DNA of 20,216 bases from Gammaproteobacteria bacterium (GTDB taxonomy: Bacteria > Pseudomonadota > Gammaproteobacteria > Steroidobacterales > Rariloculaceae), in NCBI GenBank assembly GCA_016927175.1, contig JAFGNC010000261.1, positions 1-20,216 of the forward strand, read 5' to 3'. A model generated the notes under the pieces. That model was given only the letters and a program-made list of their open reading frames with translations. It was not told the origin of the DNA and ran no database searches. Position numbers and translations under genes: made by a program. This document shows positions 1 to 7,085 of the stretch, one piece after another. Position 1 is the stretch's first letter, and each line of letters starts with the position of its first letter.

Positions 1-85
1 CTCGTTCAACAGGTTGTGTTCCAACTCCTATTGTAACGAGCAGAGTGAGCTAAGCCTGTTTCATTTCCCTTTATGGGACAGCAGT

Positions 86-112
86 GGCCCTGACCCCTTT
101 TCCGCTTTTTCG
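86..112. repeat. Half-unit of the GGGGTCAGGGCCCTTTT palindromic repeat family (locus 1)
   Basis: Bases 86-101 read GGCCCTGACCCCTTTT, identical to the 16 distal bases of the reverse-oriented units at 15801-15825 and 18326-18375. It is followed at 102-110 by CCGCTTTTT, a block that also accompanies the other two loci (15764-15772 as AAAAAGCGG; 18392-18401). The matching inverted partner is missing, so this is a partial or decayed copy. A perfect 12-bp palindrome, CTTCTCGAGAAG, follows at 113-124. The copy lies 73 bp downstream of the stop codon of the minus-strand NmrA-like gene. The window starts too close to tell whether more units lie to the left. Confidence 0.75.
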
Positions 113-173
113 CTTCTCGAGAAGGCCGGAGCCCCGATCGGAGCCCCGGCCCGGTTCGAACGTGCGGTCGCGG

Positions 174-1130
174 CTAGGAAGCCGTCGCGGCGAGGATGGC
201 GTCCTTGTTGTTGCGGACGAACGCCTCGAAGTTCTGCAACTGCGGGTTCAGCTTGCGCGCGAGGTTCGCGTCTCGCGCGCCGAGCACTTCGCCTTCGAAG
301 TCGCGGTAGACCTGGAACATGTTGCCGAGCTCGTCGGCGCCCGGGAAGCCGAAGCCGCGGAAGGTGTCAGCGTCGACCGCGTTGTACTTGACCGGGCCGA
401 TACCGAGCTCCTTCGACAGGACCTGACCCATCTGATCGAGCGTCAGCGCTTCGCCATAGATGCCGACGCGCTTGCCGACGTACTCGTTGCCGGCCTTGAA
501 GATGCCGTATGCCGTCCTGCCGATGTCGGCGGCCGCGATGCCGGCGAGCTTTTTGTCCCCCATCGGGAACGTATAGCTGTACTGCCCGTCCTCGCCCTTC
601 TTCGGCGCCATCCCGAACATGTACAGGTTGTCCCAGTAGAAGGACGTCATCAGATACGTGACCGGCAGACCCTGGAAGAATTCGTCCGCCTCCGCCTTCG
701 CGTCGAAATGCGGCACACGGTACTTCTCCTGCAGGTACGGCATACGCTTGTCGTCCTGCGCCATCAGCTTGCGCGTGTCTTCCAGCGTAGACCAGACGAT
801 GTGCTTGACGCCGGCGGCGCGGGCCGCTTCGGCAATGTTCCTGGCCTGGGATTTTTCCTTCTCGCCCGAGAAGTGTTCCCAGAAGTTCGTGACGGCGTAC
901 AGGCCGTGGGCGCCGGCGAATGCCTTCTTCAGGCTCTCGACGTCGTCGAGATCGGCCGCGACCACTTCCGCGCCCTGATCCGCAAGGGCTTTGGCCTTGT
1001 CTTTGCTCGGGTCCCGCGTGATCGCGCGGCACGCGAACTCACCCGAGGGATCGCTGAGAATCGCGCGACAGAGGCCGCCGCCTTGGGCGCCCGTCGAACC
1101 TAGGACTGCAATGATTTTCTTGTCGGCCAT
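174..1130 (-). CDS. NmrA-like NAD(P)-binding Rossmann protein
   Basis: This 318-residue protein has the profile of the NmrA/HSCARG group of atypical short-chain dehydrogenases. The N-terminus IIAVLGSTGAQGGG carries the glycine-rich dinucleotide-binding loop (residues about 6-18). ITRDPSKDKAKAL follows strand 2, and GAEVVAADLDDVESL and GLYAVTNFWE are typical of the fold. There is no clear catalytic YxxxK. In the family such proteins are often redox sensors or NAD(P)H-dependent reductases rather than classical dehydrogenases, so a substrate cannot be named. Length is normal for the family, with no signal peptide, so it should be cytosolic. The start ATG (1130-1128) is preceded by an AGAGGGA ribosome-binding site about five bases away. 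It is divergent from the sugar dehydrogenase gene, and the 241-bp gap must hold both promoters. Confidence 0.9.
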   Translation of the reverse strand: MADKKIIAVLGSTGAQGGGLCRAILSDPSGEFACRAITRDPSKDKAKALADQGAEVVAADLDDVESLKKAFAGAHGLYAVTNFWEHFSGEKEKSQARNIAEAARAAGVKHIVWSTLEDTRKLMAQDDKRMPYLQEKYRVPHFDAKAEADEFFQGLPVTYLMTSFYWDNLYMFGMAPKKGEDGQYSYTFPMGDKKLAGIAAADIGRTAYGIFKAGNEYVGKRVGIYGEALTLDQMGQVLSKELGIGPVKYNAVDADTFRGFGFPGADELGNMFQVYRDFEGEVLGARDANLARKLNPQLQNFEAFVRNNKDAILAATAS

Positions 1131-1240
1131 CTTGTTCCCTCTGCGAATTGCGTCTGACGAAAACGGGTAGCATAAACGTAATCGACCTCGGCCTGCAGCC
1201 TCGGGCCGCCGCGGCAGCGGCCGCCTCGGAGCGGATTTTG

Positions 1241-1277
1241 CTATTGCGGAAAGCGGCCTCGCGCTCTATTGCGCAAT
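1241..1277. promoter_or_regulatory. Possible operator: repeated CTATTGCG with a palindrome
   Basis: In the gap between two divergent genes the octamer CTATTGCG occurs twice, at 1241-1248 and 1266-1273, 25 bp apart. The second copy is part of the perfect 10-bp palindrome ATTGCGCAAT (1268-1277). TTGCGG at 1244-1249 and TCTATT at 1265-1270 loosely resemble a -35/-10 pair for the plus-strand gene but are only 15 bp apart. Function is inferred only from position and symmetry. Confidence 0.3.
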
Positions 1278-1371
1278 GCCGCCCCCCGCGGCACAGTCAC
1301 CCGACAGACCGCCCGCGGCCCTGCGGGCCCGTCGCCGACAACGATTCGAACGAAAGAGCGGGGATCGCCCG

Positions 1372-2556
1372 ATGCAGAAGATGAAGCTTGCGGCCGTCGC
1401 CGCGCTCGCGGCGGCTGCGGCAGCCGCGACCGCGGCCGCGCAGACCGACCGTTCCTCCCCGCCGCTGCCGGAGCTGCCCCGCACGCTCGAGACGTCCGAG
1501 CAGCGGATCCGCGTCGTCGCGGTCGCCGAAGGGTTGTCGCACCCGTGGAGCCTCGCGTTCCTGCCGAACGGCGATATGCTCGTGACGGAGAGGCCCGGGC
1601 GGCTGCGGATCGTACGCGGCGGCAGGCTCGACCCGGATCCGATATCGGGCGTGCCGGGCGTGCACGTGACCCGGCTCGGCGGGCTGCTCGAGGTCGCGCT
1701 GCATCCGGACTTCGACAGGAACGAGCTCCTGTATCTGACGCATTCCAAGGGGCGGGAGGACGGCCGTTCGACCACGGCGCTCGTGCGCGGCCGCTTCGAC
1801 GGCGAAGCGCTGACCGACGTCGAGGAGCTGTTCGTCGCGAACAACTGGAGCGAGTCCGTCACCAACTTCGGCGGACGGCTCGCTTTCGACGGGCAGGGCC
1901 ACGTGTTCGTCGCGGTCGGCGAGCGGCAGGAGCCGGAGCGGGCGCAGAACGGCCTCGATCACGGCGGCAAGGTGCTGCGGCTGCGTGAGGATGGCAGCGT
2001 GCCGGACGACAACCCGTTCGTCGGCCAGGACGACTTCGCGCCCGAGGTCTACTCCCTCGGGCACCGCAGCCCGCAGGGTCTTGCGTTCGACCCGGCCACC
2101 GGCGAGCTGTGGGAGAACGAGCATGGCCCGCTCGGCGGGGACGAGATCAACATCATCAGGGCCGGCGGCAACTACGGCTGGCCGCTCGTGACCTACGGCA
2201 AGGAGTACGACGGCACGCCGATCAGCGAAGACGTGTCGCGGCCCGGCTTCGAGGATCCGTTCATGTACTGGGTGCCGTCGATCGCGATCTCGGGCCTTGC
2301 TTTCTACACCGGCGATCGATTCCCGGCGTGGCGCGGCAACGTGTTCGTCGGCTCCATGATGGAAGGGCGCATTCGCTGGACCGGCCACATGCAGCGTCTG
2401 ACCTTCAGCGATGCGGGGCTGCCGATACAGCGCGAGCCGATCCTCGGCGAGCTTCGCCAGCGCATCAGAGACGTGCGTCAGGGGCCCGACGGTCTGCTGT
2501 ACGTGCTGACGGAAGAGGATCCGGGCGCGTTGCTGCGGATCGAGCCTGCAACTTGA
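1372..2556 (+). CDS. PQQ-dependent soluble aldose sugar dehydrogenase (YliI/Asd-like), exported
   Basis: This 394-residue protein starts with a signal peptide (MQKMKL, then an Ala-rich stretch ending AAAQ near residue 24), so it should act in the periplasm. The body is a six-bladed beta-propeller of the glucose/sorbosone dehydrogenase type. Landmarks are SHPWSLAFLPNGDMLVTER, GGLLEVALHPDF, SLGHRSPQGLAFDP (His231), ENEHGPLGGDEIN (His251), GGNYGWP and the C-terminal RQRIRDVRQGPDGLLYVLTE. The family oxidises aldose sugars at C1 with PQQ and passes electrons on. The ATG at 1372 is chosen because AAAGAGCGGGG lies about nine bases upstream and the signal peptide then begins cleanly; an in-frame ATG at 1276 would add 32 Arg/Pro-rich residues. 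A paralogue lies at 15908-17170. The hydrolase gene follows after 13 bp, so the two are probably co-transcribed. Confidence 0.92.
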   Translation: MQKMKLAAVAALAAAAAAATAAAQTDRSSPPLPELPRTLETSEQRIRVVAVAEGLSHPWSLAFLPNGDMLVTERPGRLRIVRGGRLDPDPISGVPGVHVTRLGGLLEVALHPDFDRNELLYLTHSKGREDGRSTTALVRGRFDGEALTDVEELFVANNWSESVTNFGGRLAFDGQGHVFVAVGERQEPERAQNGLDHGGKVLRLREDGSVPDDNPFVGQDDFAPEVYSLGHRSPQGLAFDPATGELWENEHGPLGGDEINIIRAGGNYGWPLVTYGKEYDGTPISEDVSRPGFEDPFMYWVPSIAISGLAFYTGDRFPAWRGNVFVGSMMEGRIRWTGHMQRLTFSDAGLPIQREPILGELRQRIRDVRQGPDGLLYVLTEEDPGALLRIEPAT

Positions 2557-2569
2557 CCGGAGCCGGCCC

Positions 2570-3193
2570 GTGCGCGTGCTGTGGCAGTGTCCGGACGACC
2601 CCCGCGCAGCGCTCGTGCTGGCGCACGGCGCCGGCGCGGGCATGGCCCATCGCAACATGCAGTCGATCGCGGACGCGCTCGCGCGGCAGGGCATCGCAAC
2701 GCTCAGGTTCGACTTCCCGTTCATCGAAGCAGGGCGCAGGCGGGTCGATTCGCGCGAGGTCGCGACCGCGGCGATCGAGGCGGCCGTCGCGGATGCGCGC
2801 GGCAGATCGCCGCTGCCGCTGTGGCTCGGCGGGCACTCTTTCGGCGGGCGCATGGCGACGCATGCAGTGCTCGACCGTATGCTCGCTGTGGCCGGCCTGA
2901 TTCTGTGCTCGTTTCCGCTGCACGCGGCGGGCAGACCGTCGACCGAGCGCGCCGCGCATCTGTCGTCGATCGATCTGCCGACACTGTTCCTGTCCGGCAC
3001 CCGCGACGCGCTGGCCGAGCCGCAGCTGCTCGGGCCGCTGGTCGCGGCGCTGCCGCGCGCTGAGCTGCACTGGCTCGATACGGCCGATCACGGCTATCGC
3101 GTCCTCGCGCGCACGCGCGGCTCGCGGGAGGACGTGTTCGCAGAGATGGCACGCGCCGCACGCGGGTTCGTCGAGCGTCACGCGACGGGCTGA
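2570..3193 (+). CDS. Alpha/beta hydrolase of the KANL3/TEX30-like family
   Basis: This 207-residue single-domain hydrolase has an early ALVLAHGAGAGMAH loop (oxyanion region), the nucleophile elbow GHSFGG with Ser90, a candidate acid Asp146 in LSGTRDAL and His174 in TADHGY, giving a complete Ser-Asp-His triad. Small size and the HGAGAGM signature match the bacterial relatives of the KANL3/TEX30 hydrolase-like family; members are often called dienelactone-hydrolase-like, and their substrates are mostly unknown. There is no signal peptide, so it is cytosolic. Translation starts at GTG 2570, only 13 bp past the sugar dehydrogenase stop, and the Shine-Dalgarno is weak, which suggests translational coupling. 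A direct link to sugar oxidation is not evident. Confidence 0.85.
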   Translation: MRVLWQCPDDPRAALVLAHGAGAGMAHRNMQSIADALARQGIATLRFDFPFIEAGRRRVDSREVATAAIEAAVADARGRSPLPLWLGGHSFGGRMATHAVLDRMLAVAGLILCSFPLHAAGRPSTERAAHLSSIDLPTLFLSGTRDALAEPQLLGPLVAALPRAELHWLDTADHGYRVLARTRGSREDVFAEMARAARGFVERHATG

Positions 3194-3260
3194 GACGCCC
3201 GGCTCCGCGCCCGACGCCGTGTGTTAACGTGTCCGCTCCCGATCCCGCCGTGACGAGCCT

Positions 3261-4040
3261 ATGTTCCCGATCCGCGACGACAATCCGCACTTCCTGACGC
3301 CGTACGCGACGTACGCGATCATCGCGCTGAACGTGCTCGCGTGGGTGCTCGTGCAGGGCATGGGCACGGAACCGGCACTGTCCGGCTCGGTCTGCCGGCT
3401 CGGACTGATTCCGGGAGAGCTGCTGCAGAACGTGCCCGCCGGCACGCGCGTGCCCCTCGGCCCGAACAGCGTCTGCGTGCTCGGCGACTCGTCGAGCTGG
3501 TACACGACGATCACGTCGATGTTCATGCACGGCGGCTGGTTCCACATCATCGGGAACATGTGGTTTCTGTGGATCTTCGGCAATAACGTCGAAGACTCGA
3601 TGGGGCATGTGCGCTTCGTCGTTTTCTATCTGCTCTGCGGCCTCGGCGCCGCGGCGCTGCAGGTCGCGTTCAGCGTCGATTCGGCCGTGCCGATGGTCGG
3701 CGCGTCGGGCGCGATCGGCGGAGTCATGGGCGCCTACATCCTGCTGTATCCGCGCGTGCACGTGCACATGCTCGTGTTCCTCGGCTTCTTCGTCACGACG
3801 TTCGCCGTGCCTGCGTTTCTGATGCTCGGCTACTGGCTGCTGATCCAGGTCGTCAGCGGCGTCAGCTCCATCGGCGCCGAAGGCGGCGGCGTCGCGTTCT
3901 GGGCGCACGTCGGCGGCTTCGTCGCGGGCGCCGTGCTGGTCGTGCTGTTTCGCGATCCGCGCCTGCTCGAGAAGCACCCGTATCACGGCTGGAATCAGCG
4001 GGGCGCTGCGACGCGAAGCTGGCGCAGGATAGGCCGGTGA
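3261..4040 (+). CDS. Rhomboid-family intramembrane serine protease
   Basis: This 259-residue polytopic protein has about six hydrophobic segments. The signatures are MFMHGGWFHIIGNMWFLWIF, with His95 and Asn99 (the oxyanion pair, equivalent to GlpG His150/Asn154), GASGAIGG with nucleophile Ser149, and WAHVGGFVAG with general-base His216. All catalytic positions are intact. The family cleaves transmembrane segments of membrane proteins. A long hydrophilic insert after the first segment (residues about 35-80), containing two Cys, is typical of this branch (N-terminus FPIRDDNP). It stands 67 bp after the hydrolase gene on the same strand. The substrate cannot be deduced. The C-terminus after residue 230 is short, basic and probably cytosolic. 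Confidence 0.93.
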   Translation: MFPIRDDNPHFLTPYATYAIIALNVLAWVLVQGMGTEPALSGSVCRLGLIPGELLQNVPAGTRVPLGPNSVCVLGDSSSWYTTITSMFMHGGWFHIIGNMWFLWIFGNNVEDSMGHVRFVVFYLLCGLGAAALQVAFSVDSAVPMVGASGAIGGVMGAYILLYPRVHVHMLVFLGFFVTTFAVPAFLMLGYWLLIQVVSGVSSIGAEGGGVAFWAHVGGFVAGAVLVVLFRDPRLLEKHPYHGWNQRGAATRSWRRIGR

Positions 4041-4118
4041 CGCCTGCGCGGTGCCGGCGGCGCTCACCGCGGGCGCGGCCGGCCGCCCGTCCGGAGCCCG
4101 CGCCGAGTCCGCCGCGCC

Positions 4119-4127
4119 TGCCATAAT
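4119..4127 (+). promoter_or_regulatory. Extended -10 promoter-like element
   Basis: TGCCATAAT matches the extended -10 consensus TGnTATAAT with one mismatch and stands out in GC-rich surroundings. It lies about 90 bp upstream of the sugar transferase start. No convincing -35 hexamer is visible at the expected distance, which extended -10 promoters can tolerate. It suggests that the sugar transferase has its own transcript. Confidence 0.35.
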
Positions 4128-4217
4128 TCGCCATTTTTGCGCGACCGAACCGCCATCTTCCTCTGCGAAGCTGCCTTCCATGCAGGACGCATGGGAGTCG
4201 GACATGGGAGCGCAACG

Positions 4218-4883
4218 ATGACCCGGCGGCACGTCGACGTCGCCGCGGCGGTGGCCGGCCTGGTGCTGCTCAGCCCTTTGATGCTGCTGATCGCCGCGGC
4301 GATCCGCTGCGAGGACGGGGGGCCGGTGCTGTTCACGCAGACACGCGTCGGCCGGCACAAACGGCCGTTCAGAATCTGCAAGTTCCGGACGATGCGCGAG
4401 GAGCGGATCACGCGCGTCGGCCGCTGGCTGCGGCAGACCGGACTCGACGAGCTGCCGCAGCTGCTCAACATGCTGCGCGGCGACATGACTCTGATCGGGC
4501 CGCGGCCGCTGACCGATGCCGACGTCTGCCGCCTCGGCTGGGACGACGACGCTCACGCCGGGCGCTGGAGCGTCCGCCCCGGCGTCGTCGGGCTCGCGCA
4601 GCTGTACGCGGGCCGCGGCGCGAGACAGTCCTGGTTCCTCGATGCGGCATACGTCAGCGCTCGCGGCTGGCGGCTCGACGCCGGCATCGTCGCCATGTCG
4701 GCCGCCGTCAGCGTCGTCGGCAAGCGGCGCGTGCGGCGCTGGCTGCGTGTCCGGCGCCGGCAGGCGGCTGCCCGCGAACGGCTCGCCGCACGCGCGGCGG
4801 CCGCCCGGGCCGCAGCCGGGACGCGGCGGCCGCCGCGGCCCGGGGCGCTCGGCGGATTCGGGGTCGGCGAGGTGAAGCCGTGA
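4218..4883 (+). CDS. Small bacterial sugar transferase (PglC/WcaJ catalytic domain)
   Basis: This 221-residue protein is the core of a polyprenyl-phosphate phosphoglycosyl transferase. It has a single hydrophobic re-entrant segment (residues about 7-30), then GPVLFTQTRVGRHKRPFRI, the KFRTM motif (55-59), TGLDELPQL with the catalytic Asp77-Glu78 pair, and GDMTLIGPRPL. The family moves a sugar-phosphate from a UDP-sugar to undecaprenyl phosphate to start glycan synthesis. The linker between KFRTM and ITRVGR is only four residues, shorter than in most relatives. The C-terminus after about residue 168 is very rich in Arg and Ala and unlike the family. The start at 4218 has GGGAG seven bases upstream; upstream ATGs at 4137 and 4191 add poorly family-like residues. 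No other glycan genes are nearby. Confidence 0.87.
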   Translation: MTRRHVDVAAAVAGLVLLSPLMLLIAAAIRCEDGGPVLFTQTRVGRHKRPFRICKFRTMREERITRVGRWLRQTGLDELPQLLNMLRGDMTLIGPRPLTDADVCRLGWDDDAHAGRWSVRPGVVGLAQLYAGRGARQSWFLDAAYVSARGWRLDAGIVAMSAAVSVVGKRRVRRWLRVRRRQAAARERLAARAAAARAAAGTRRPPRPGALGGFGVGEVKP

Positions 4884-4923
4884 CGACGCTCCCGTAAGCG
4901 ACGGTCGATGGCGCGATTCGGAA

Positions 4924-4942
4924 GCCTCCGCGATACGGAGGC
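4924..4942. other. Perfect 7-bp stem-loop between genes
   Basis: GCCTCCG and CGGAGGC flank a 5-base loop, 40 bp past the sugar transferase stop. There is no T-run after it, so it is a weak terminator candidate; it may protect the 3' end or be chance. Confidence 0.35.
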
Positions 4943-4990
4943 GGAGAATGACGCTGTAGCCGGCGCAACAGCGGGTGCCGGGTCGCGGGG

Positions 4991-5008
4991 GCGCCGCTTT
5001 CGCGGCGC
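4991..5008 (+). terminator. Candidate intrinsic terminator (GC-rich hairpin)
   Basis: GCGCCGC and GCGGCGC pair perfectly around a 4-base TTTC loop and are followed by TTGCTTAT, a short T-biased tract. It lies between the sugar transferase and the secreted protein gene. The T-tract is interrupted, so termination efficiency is uncertain. Confidence 0.3.
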
Positions 5009-5073
5009 TTGCTTATGGGGTCCGGCTGAGGGGTAATGGCGCCTCCATTCCTGGCATCGGGAGGCTCCGAAAG

Positions 5074-5682
5074 ATGAAAACCATCGCCGCCGCGGCCCTG
5101 ACTGCCGCTCTGATGCTGTCCACTGCCGGCGCGCAGGCGCCCGCGGAAGGCACGCCGATGCGGCTGCGAGGGACGATCGAGAAGCTCGAAGCCGACACGC
5201 TGACCGTGCTGACCGAAAGCGACGGCGCGGTCGACGCGCAACTCGCGCCGAACGTCGGCACCAACGGTCTCGAGCGTCGGACGGCCGCCGACATTCCGGA
5301 CGGCGGCTTCATCGGCACGACCGCCGCGATGGACGAGGACGGCCGCTGGCGAGCGCTCGAGGTGCATATCTTCCCGGAAGAGATGCGCGGCGCCGGGGAA
5401 GGCCATTACCCCTGGGACTTCCCCGAGACGACGATGACGAATGCGACCGTGACCGGCGCCGCGACGGTCGGCGACGGCCGGCGCCTGTCGCTGACGCACG
5501 CCGGCGGCGAGGTCGAGGTGGACGTCGTGCCGGAGACGGACATCGTGATGCTGACCTTCGGCGACCGCTCGCTGCTGGTTCCGGGCGCGGCGGTGTTCGT
5601 GCTCGGCACGCTGCAGACGGACGGCAGGTTCGACGCGGTCGCCGTGGTCGCCGAGACGGACGGCGTGAAGCCGCCGATGTAG
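5074..5682 (+). CDS. Conserved secreted protein of unknown function (DUF5666-like beta repeats)
   Basis: This 202-residue protein begins with a signal peptide (MKTIAAAALTAALMLSTAGA, cleavage near AQA). The mature part holds two beta-rich OB-like repeats: MRLRGTIEKLEADTLTVLTE with DGGFIGTTAAMDEDGRWRALEVHIF, then NATVTGAATVGDGRRLSLTH with VPGAAVFVLGTLQTDGRFDA. Between them is the strongly patterned EEMRGAGEGHYPWD. The order of a metal- or anion-like 'effect of additive' beta motif, the MRGxGEGHxPWD linker and a C-terminal DGVxPPM resembles conserved periplasmic proteins of other proteobacteria that I recognise as a family but for which I know no function. The ATG at 5074 has GGGAGG about eight bases upstream, which decides against the longer frame beginning at 4975. 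The MFS gene follows 46 bp later. Confidence 0.75.
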   Translation: MKTIAAAALTAALMLSTAGAQAPAEGTPMRLRGTIEKLEADTLTVLTESDGAVDAQLAPNVGTNGLERRTAADIPDGGFIGTTAAMDEDGRWRALEVHIFPEEMRGAGEGHYPWDFPETTMTNATVTGAATVGDGRRLSLTHAGGEVEVDVVPETDIVMLTFGDRSLLVPGAAVFVLGTLQTDGRFDAVAVVAETDGVKPPM

Positions 5683-5728
5683 CCCGGCGAGCGCACGGCT
5701 CCCCAGGGACGGCCATCAAAAAGGCTCG

Positions 5729-6973
5729 ATGAGCGAGGCACGAGCAGAAGCGGGCGACGGCGCAAATGCGGCTGCAGCCGCCGTCGACGCCGACCGCGAG
5801 TCGAACCGCGTCGCGAAACGCAACGTCGCGGTGCTCGTGTTCGCGCAGGCGGTTCTCGGCTCGCAGCTCGCGGTCAGCATCATCCTCGGCGGGCTCGCCG
5901 GCGCGCTGCTCGCGGAGAACAAGTCGCTCGCGACGCTGCCGATCTCGCTGGTCGTGCTCGTGTCGATGTTCACGGCGCCCGCCGCGTCGCTGTTCATGGG
6001 GCGCTTCGGCCGCCGGGCCGGCTTTCTGCTCGGCGCGGCGGCAGGCGGCATCGGCGGCGCGCTCTGCGCCCGCGCGCTCGTGGTCGGCAGCTTCGGGCTG
6101 TTCCTGGCAGGCGCAGCGTTCACGGGCGTCTACCAGGGAACGCAGAACTTCTACCGTTTCGCAGCCGCGGATACCGGCACCGACAGCTTCAAGCCGCAAG
6201 CGATCTCGTGGGTCTTCGCCGGCGGGCTGCTGAGCGCGCTCATCGGCCCGGAAATCGTGCGGCTGACGTCGGACACGCTCGGCGCGGCGCCCTACGCCGG
6301 CGCTTACATCGTCGTCGTCGTGCTGAACGTCGTCGGGGCGCTCGGCCTCATGTTCCTCGACATCCCGCGGCCGCCGCGCGCGCTCGGCACGCACGGCTCC
6401 GGGCGGCCGCTCGCGGTCATCGCGCGCCAGCCGGTGTTCATCGTGGCCGCGCTGTGCGCGATGGTCGGCTTCGCATCGATGAACCTCGTCATGACGTCGA
6501 CGCCGCTCGCGATGGTGGGCCACGGGTTCACGTCCGATCACGCGGCCGACGTCGTTCGCTGGCACATCGTCGCGATGTTCGCACCGAGCTTCGTGACCGG
6601 GTCCATCATCGTGCGGTTCGGGCGCCTGCCCGTCATCGCCGTCGGCCTCGCACTGCTCGGCGCATGCGGCGCGGTCGCGCTGGCCGGGGTCGACCTGCAT
6701 CACTTCTACGTCGCGCTGATCGCGCTCGGCATCGGCTGGAACTTCTCGTTCATCGGCGCGACGAGCCTGCTCGGTACCGTCCACACGAAGGCCGAGCAGG
6801 CGAAGGTTCAGGGGCTGAACGACTTTCTCGTGTTCGGGCTCGTCTCGGCCGGCTCGTTCAGCTCCGGCGCGCTGCTCGACGCTTTCGGCTGGGATGCCGT
6901 TCAGTACGCGATGGTGCCCGCGCTGATCGCGGCGGCCCTCGGTGTCGGCTGGCTCGCGGTTGCGAGGCGGTAG
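5729..6973 (+). CDS. MFS transporter (resembles RfnT-type riboflavin transporters)
   Basis: This 414-residue protein has about twelve hydrophobic segments and the MFS loop 2-3 motif MGRFGRRAGFLLGA (residues about 90-103), so it is an inner-membrane secondary transporter. Three stretches, LPISLVVLVSMFTAPAAS, QGTQNFYRFAAADTGTDSF and KPQAISWVFAGGLLSALIGP, recall the branch that includes rhizobial RfnT riboflavin carriers. That is similarity from memory, and many members of the branch have no assigned substrate. The ATG at 5729 is preceded by AAAAAGG at a spacing of about four bases. The first 30 residues are hydrophilic and Ala-rich. No riboflavin gene or visible FMN riboswitch sits upstream, so the substrate is left open. 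Confidence 0.85.
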   Translation: MSEARAEAGDGANAAAAAVDADRESNRVAKRNVAVLVFAQAVLGSQLAVSIILGGLAGALLAENKSLATLPISLVVLVSMFTAPAASLFMGRFGRRAGFLLGAAAGGIGGALCARALVVGSFGLFLAGAAFTGVYQGTQNFYRFAAADTGTDSFKPQAISWVFAGGLLSALIGPEIVRLTSDTLGAAPYAGAYIVVVVLNVVGALGLMFLDIPRPPRALGTHGSGRPLAVIARQPVFIVAALCAMVGFASMNLVMTSTPLAMVGHGFTSDHAADVVRWHIVAMFAPSFVTGSIIVRFGRLPVIAVGLALLGACGAVALAGVDLHHFYVALIALGIGWNFSFIGATSLLGTVHTKAEQAKVQGLNDFLVFGLVSAGSFSSGALLDAFGWDAVQYAMVPALIAAALGVGWLAVARR

Positions 6974-7085
6974 CCGGTGGGGCGGGCGCGGGTGGCCCGG
7001 ATGGGCGGTATGGTTAAATAGCGGCCGGCCCCGCCGGCATTTCTGACTGACGAGTCGAGTCGACTCCCTTCGGCGGACGCACAGG

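Noticed and set aside
2477..2492. Possible copy of the palindromic repeat (GTCAGGGGCCCGAC)
   Set aside because: It lies in the conserved RQGPDG coding motif of the sugar dehydrogenase and lacks the A/T-run ends of the repeat.
2721..4556. Long minus-strand open frame of 611 codons
   Set aside because: It runs antisense to three well-supported genes, its product is low-complexity Arg/Ala/His-rich, and it has no family motifs; long antisense frames are expected at this GC content.
7011..7019. Extended -10 (TGGTTAAAT) for the hybrid kinase
   Set aside because: Only four of six -10 bases match and there is no -35; too weak to list as a feature.
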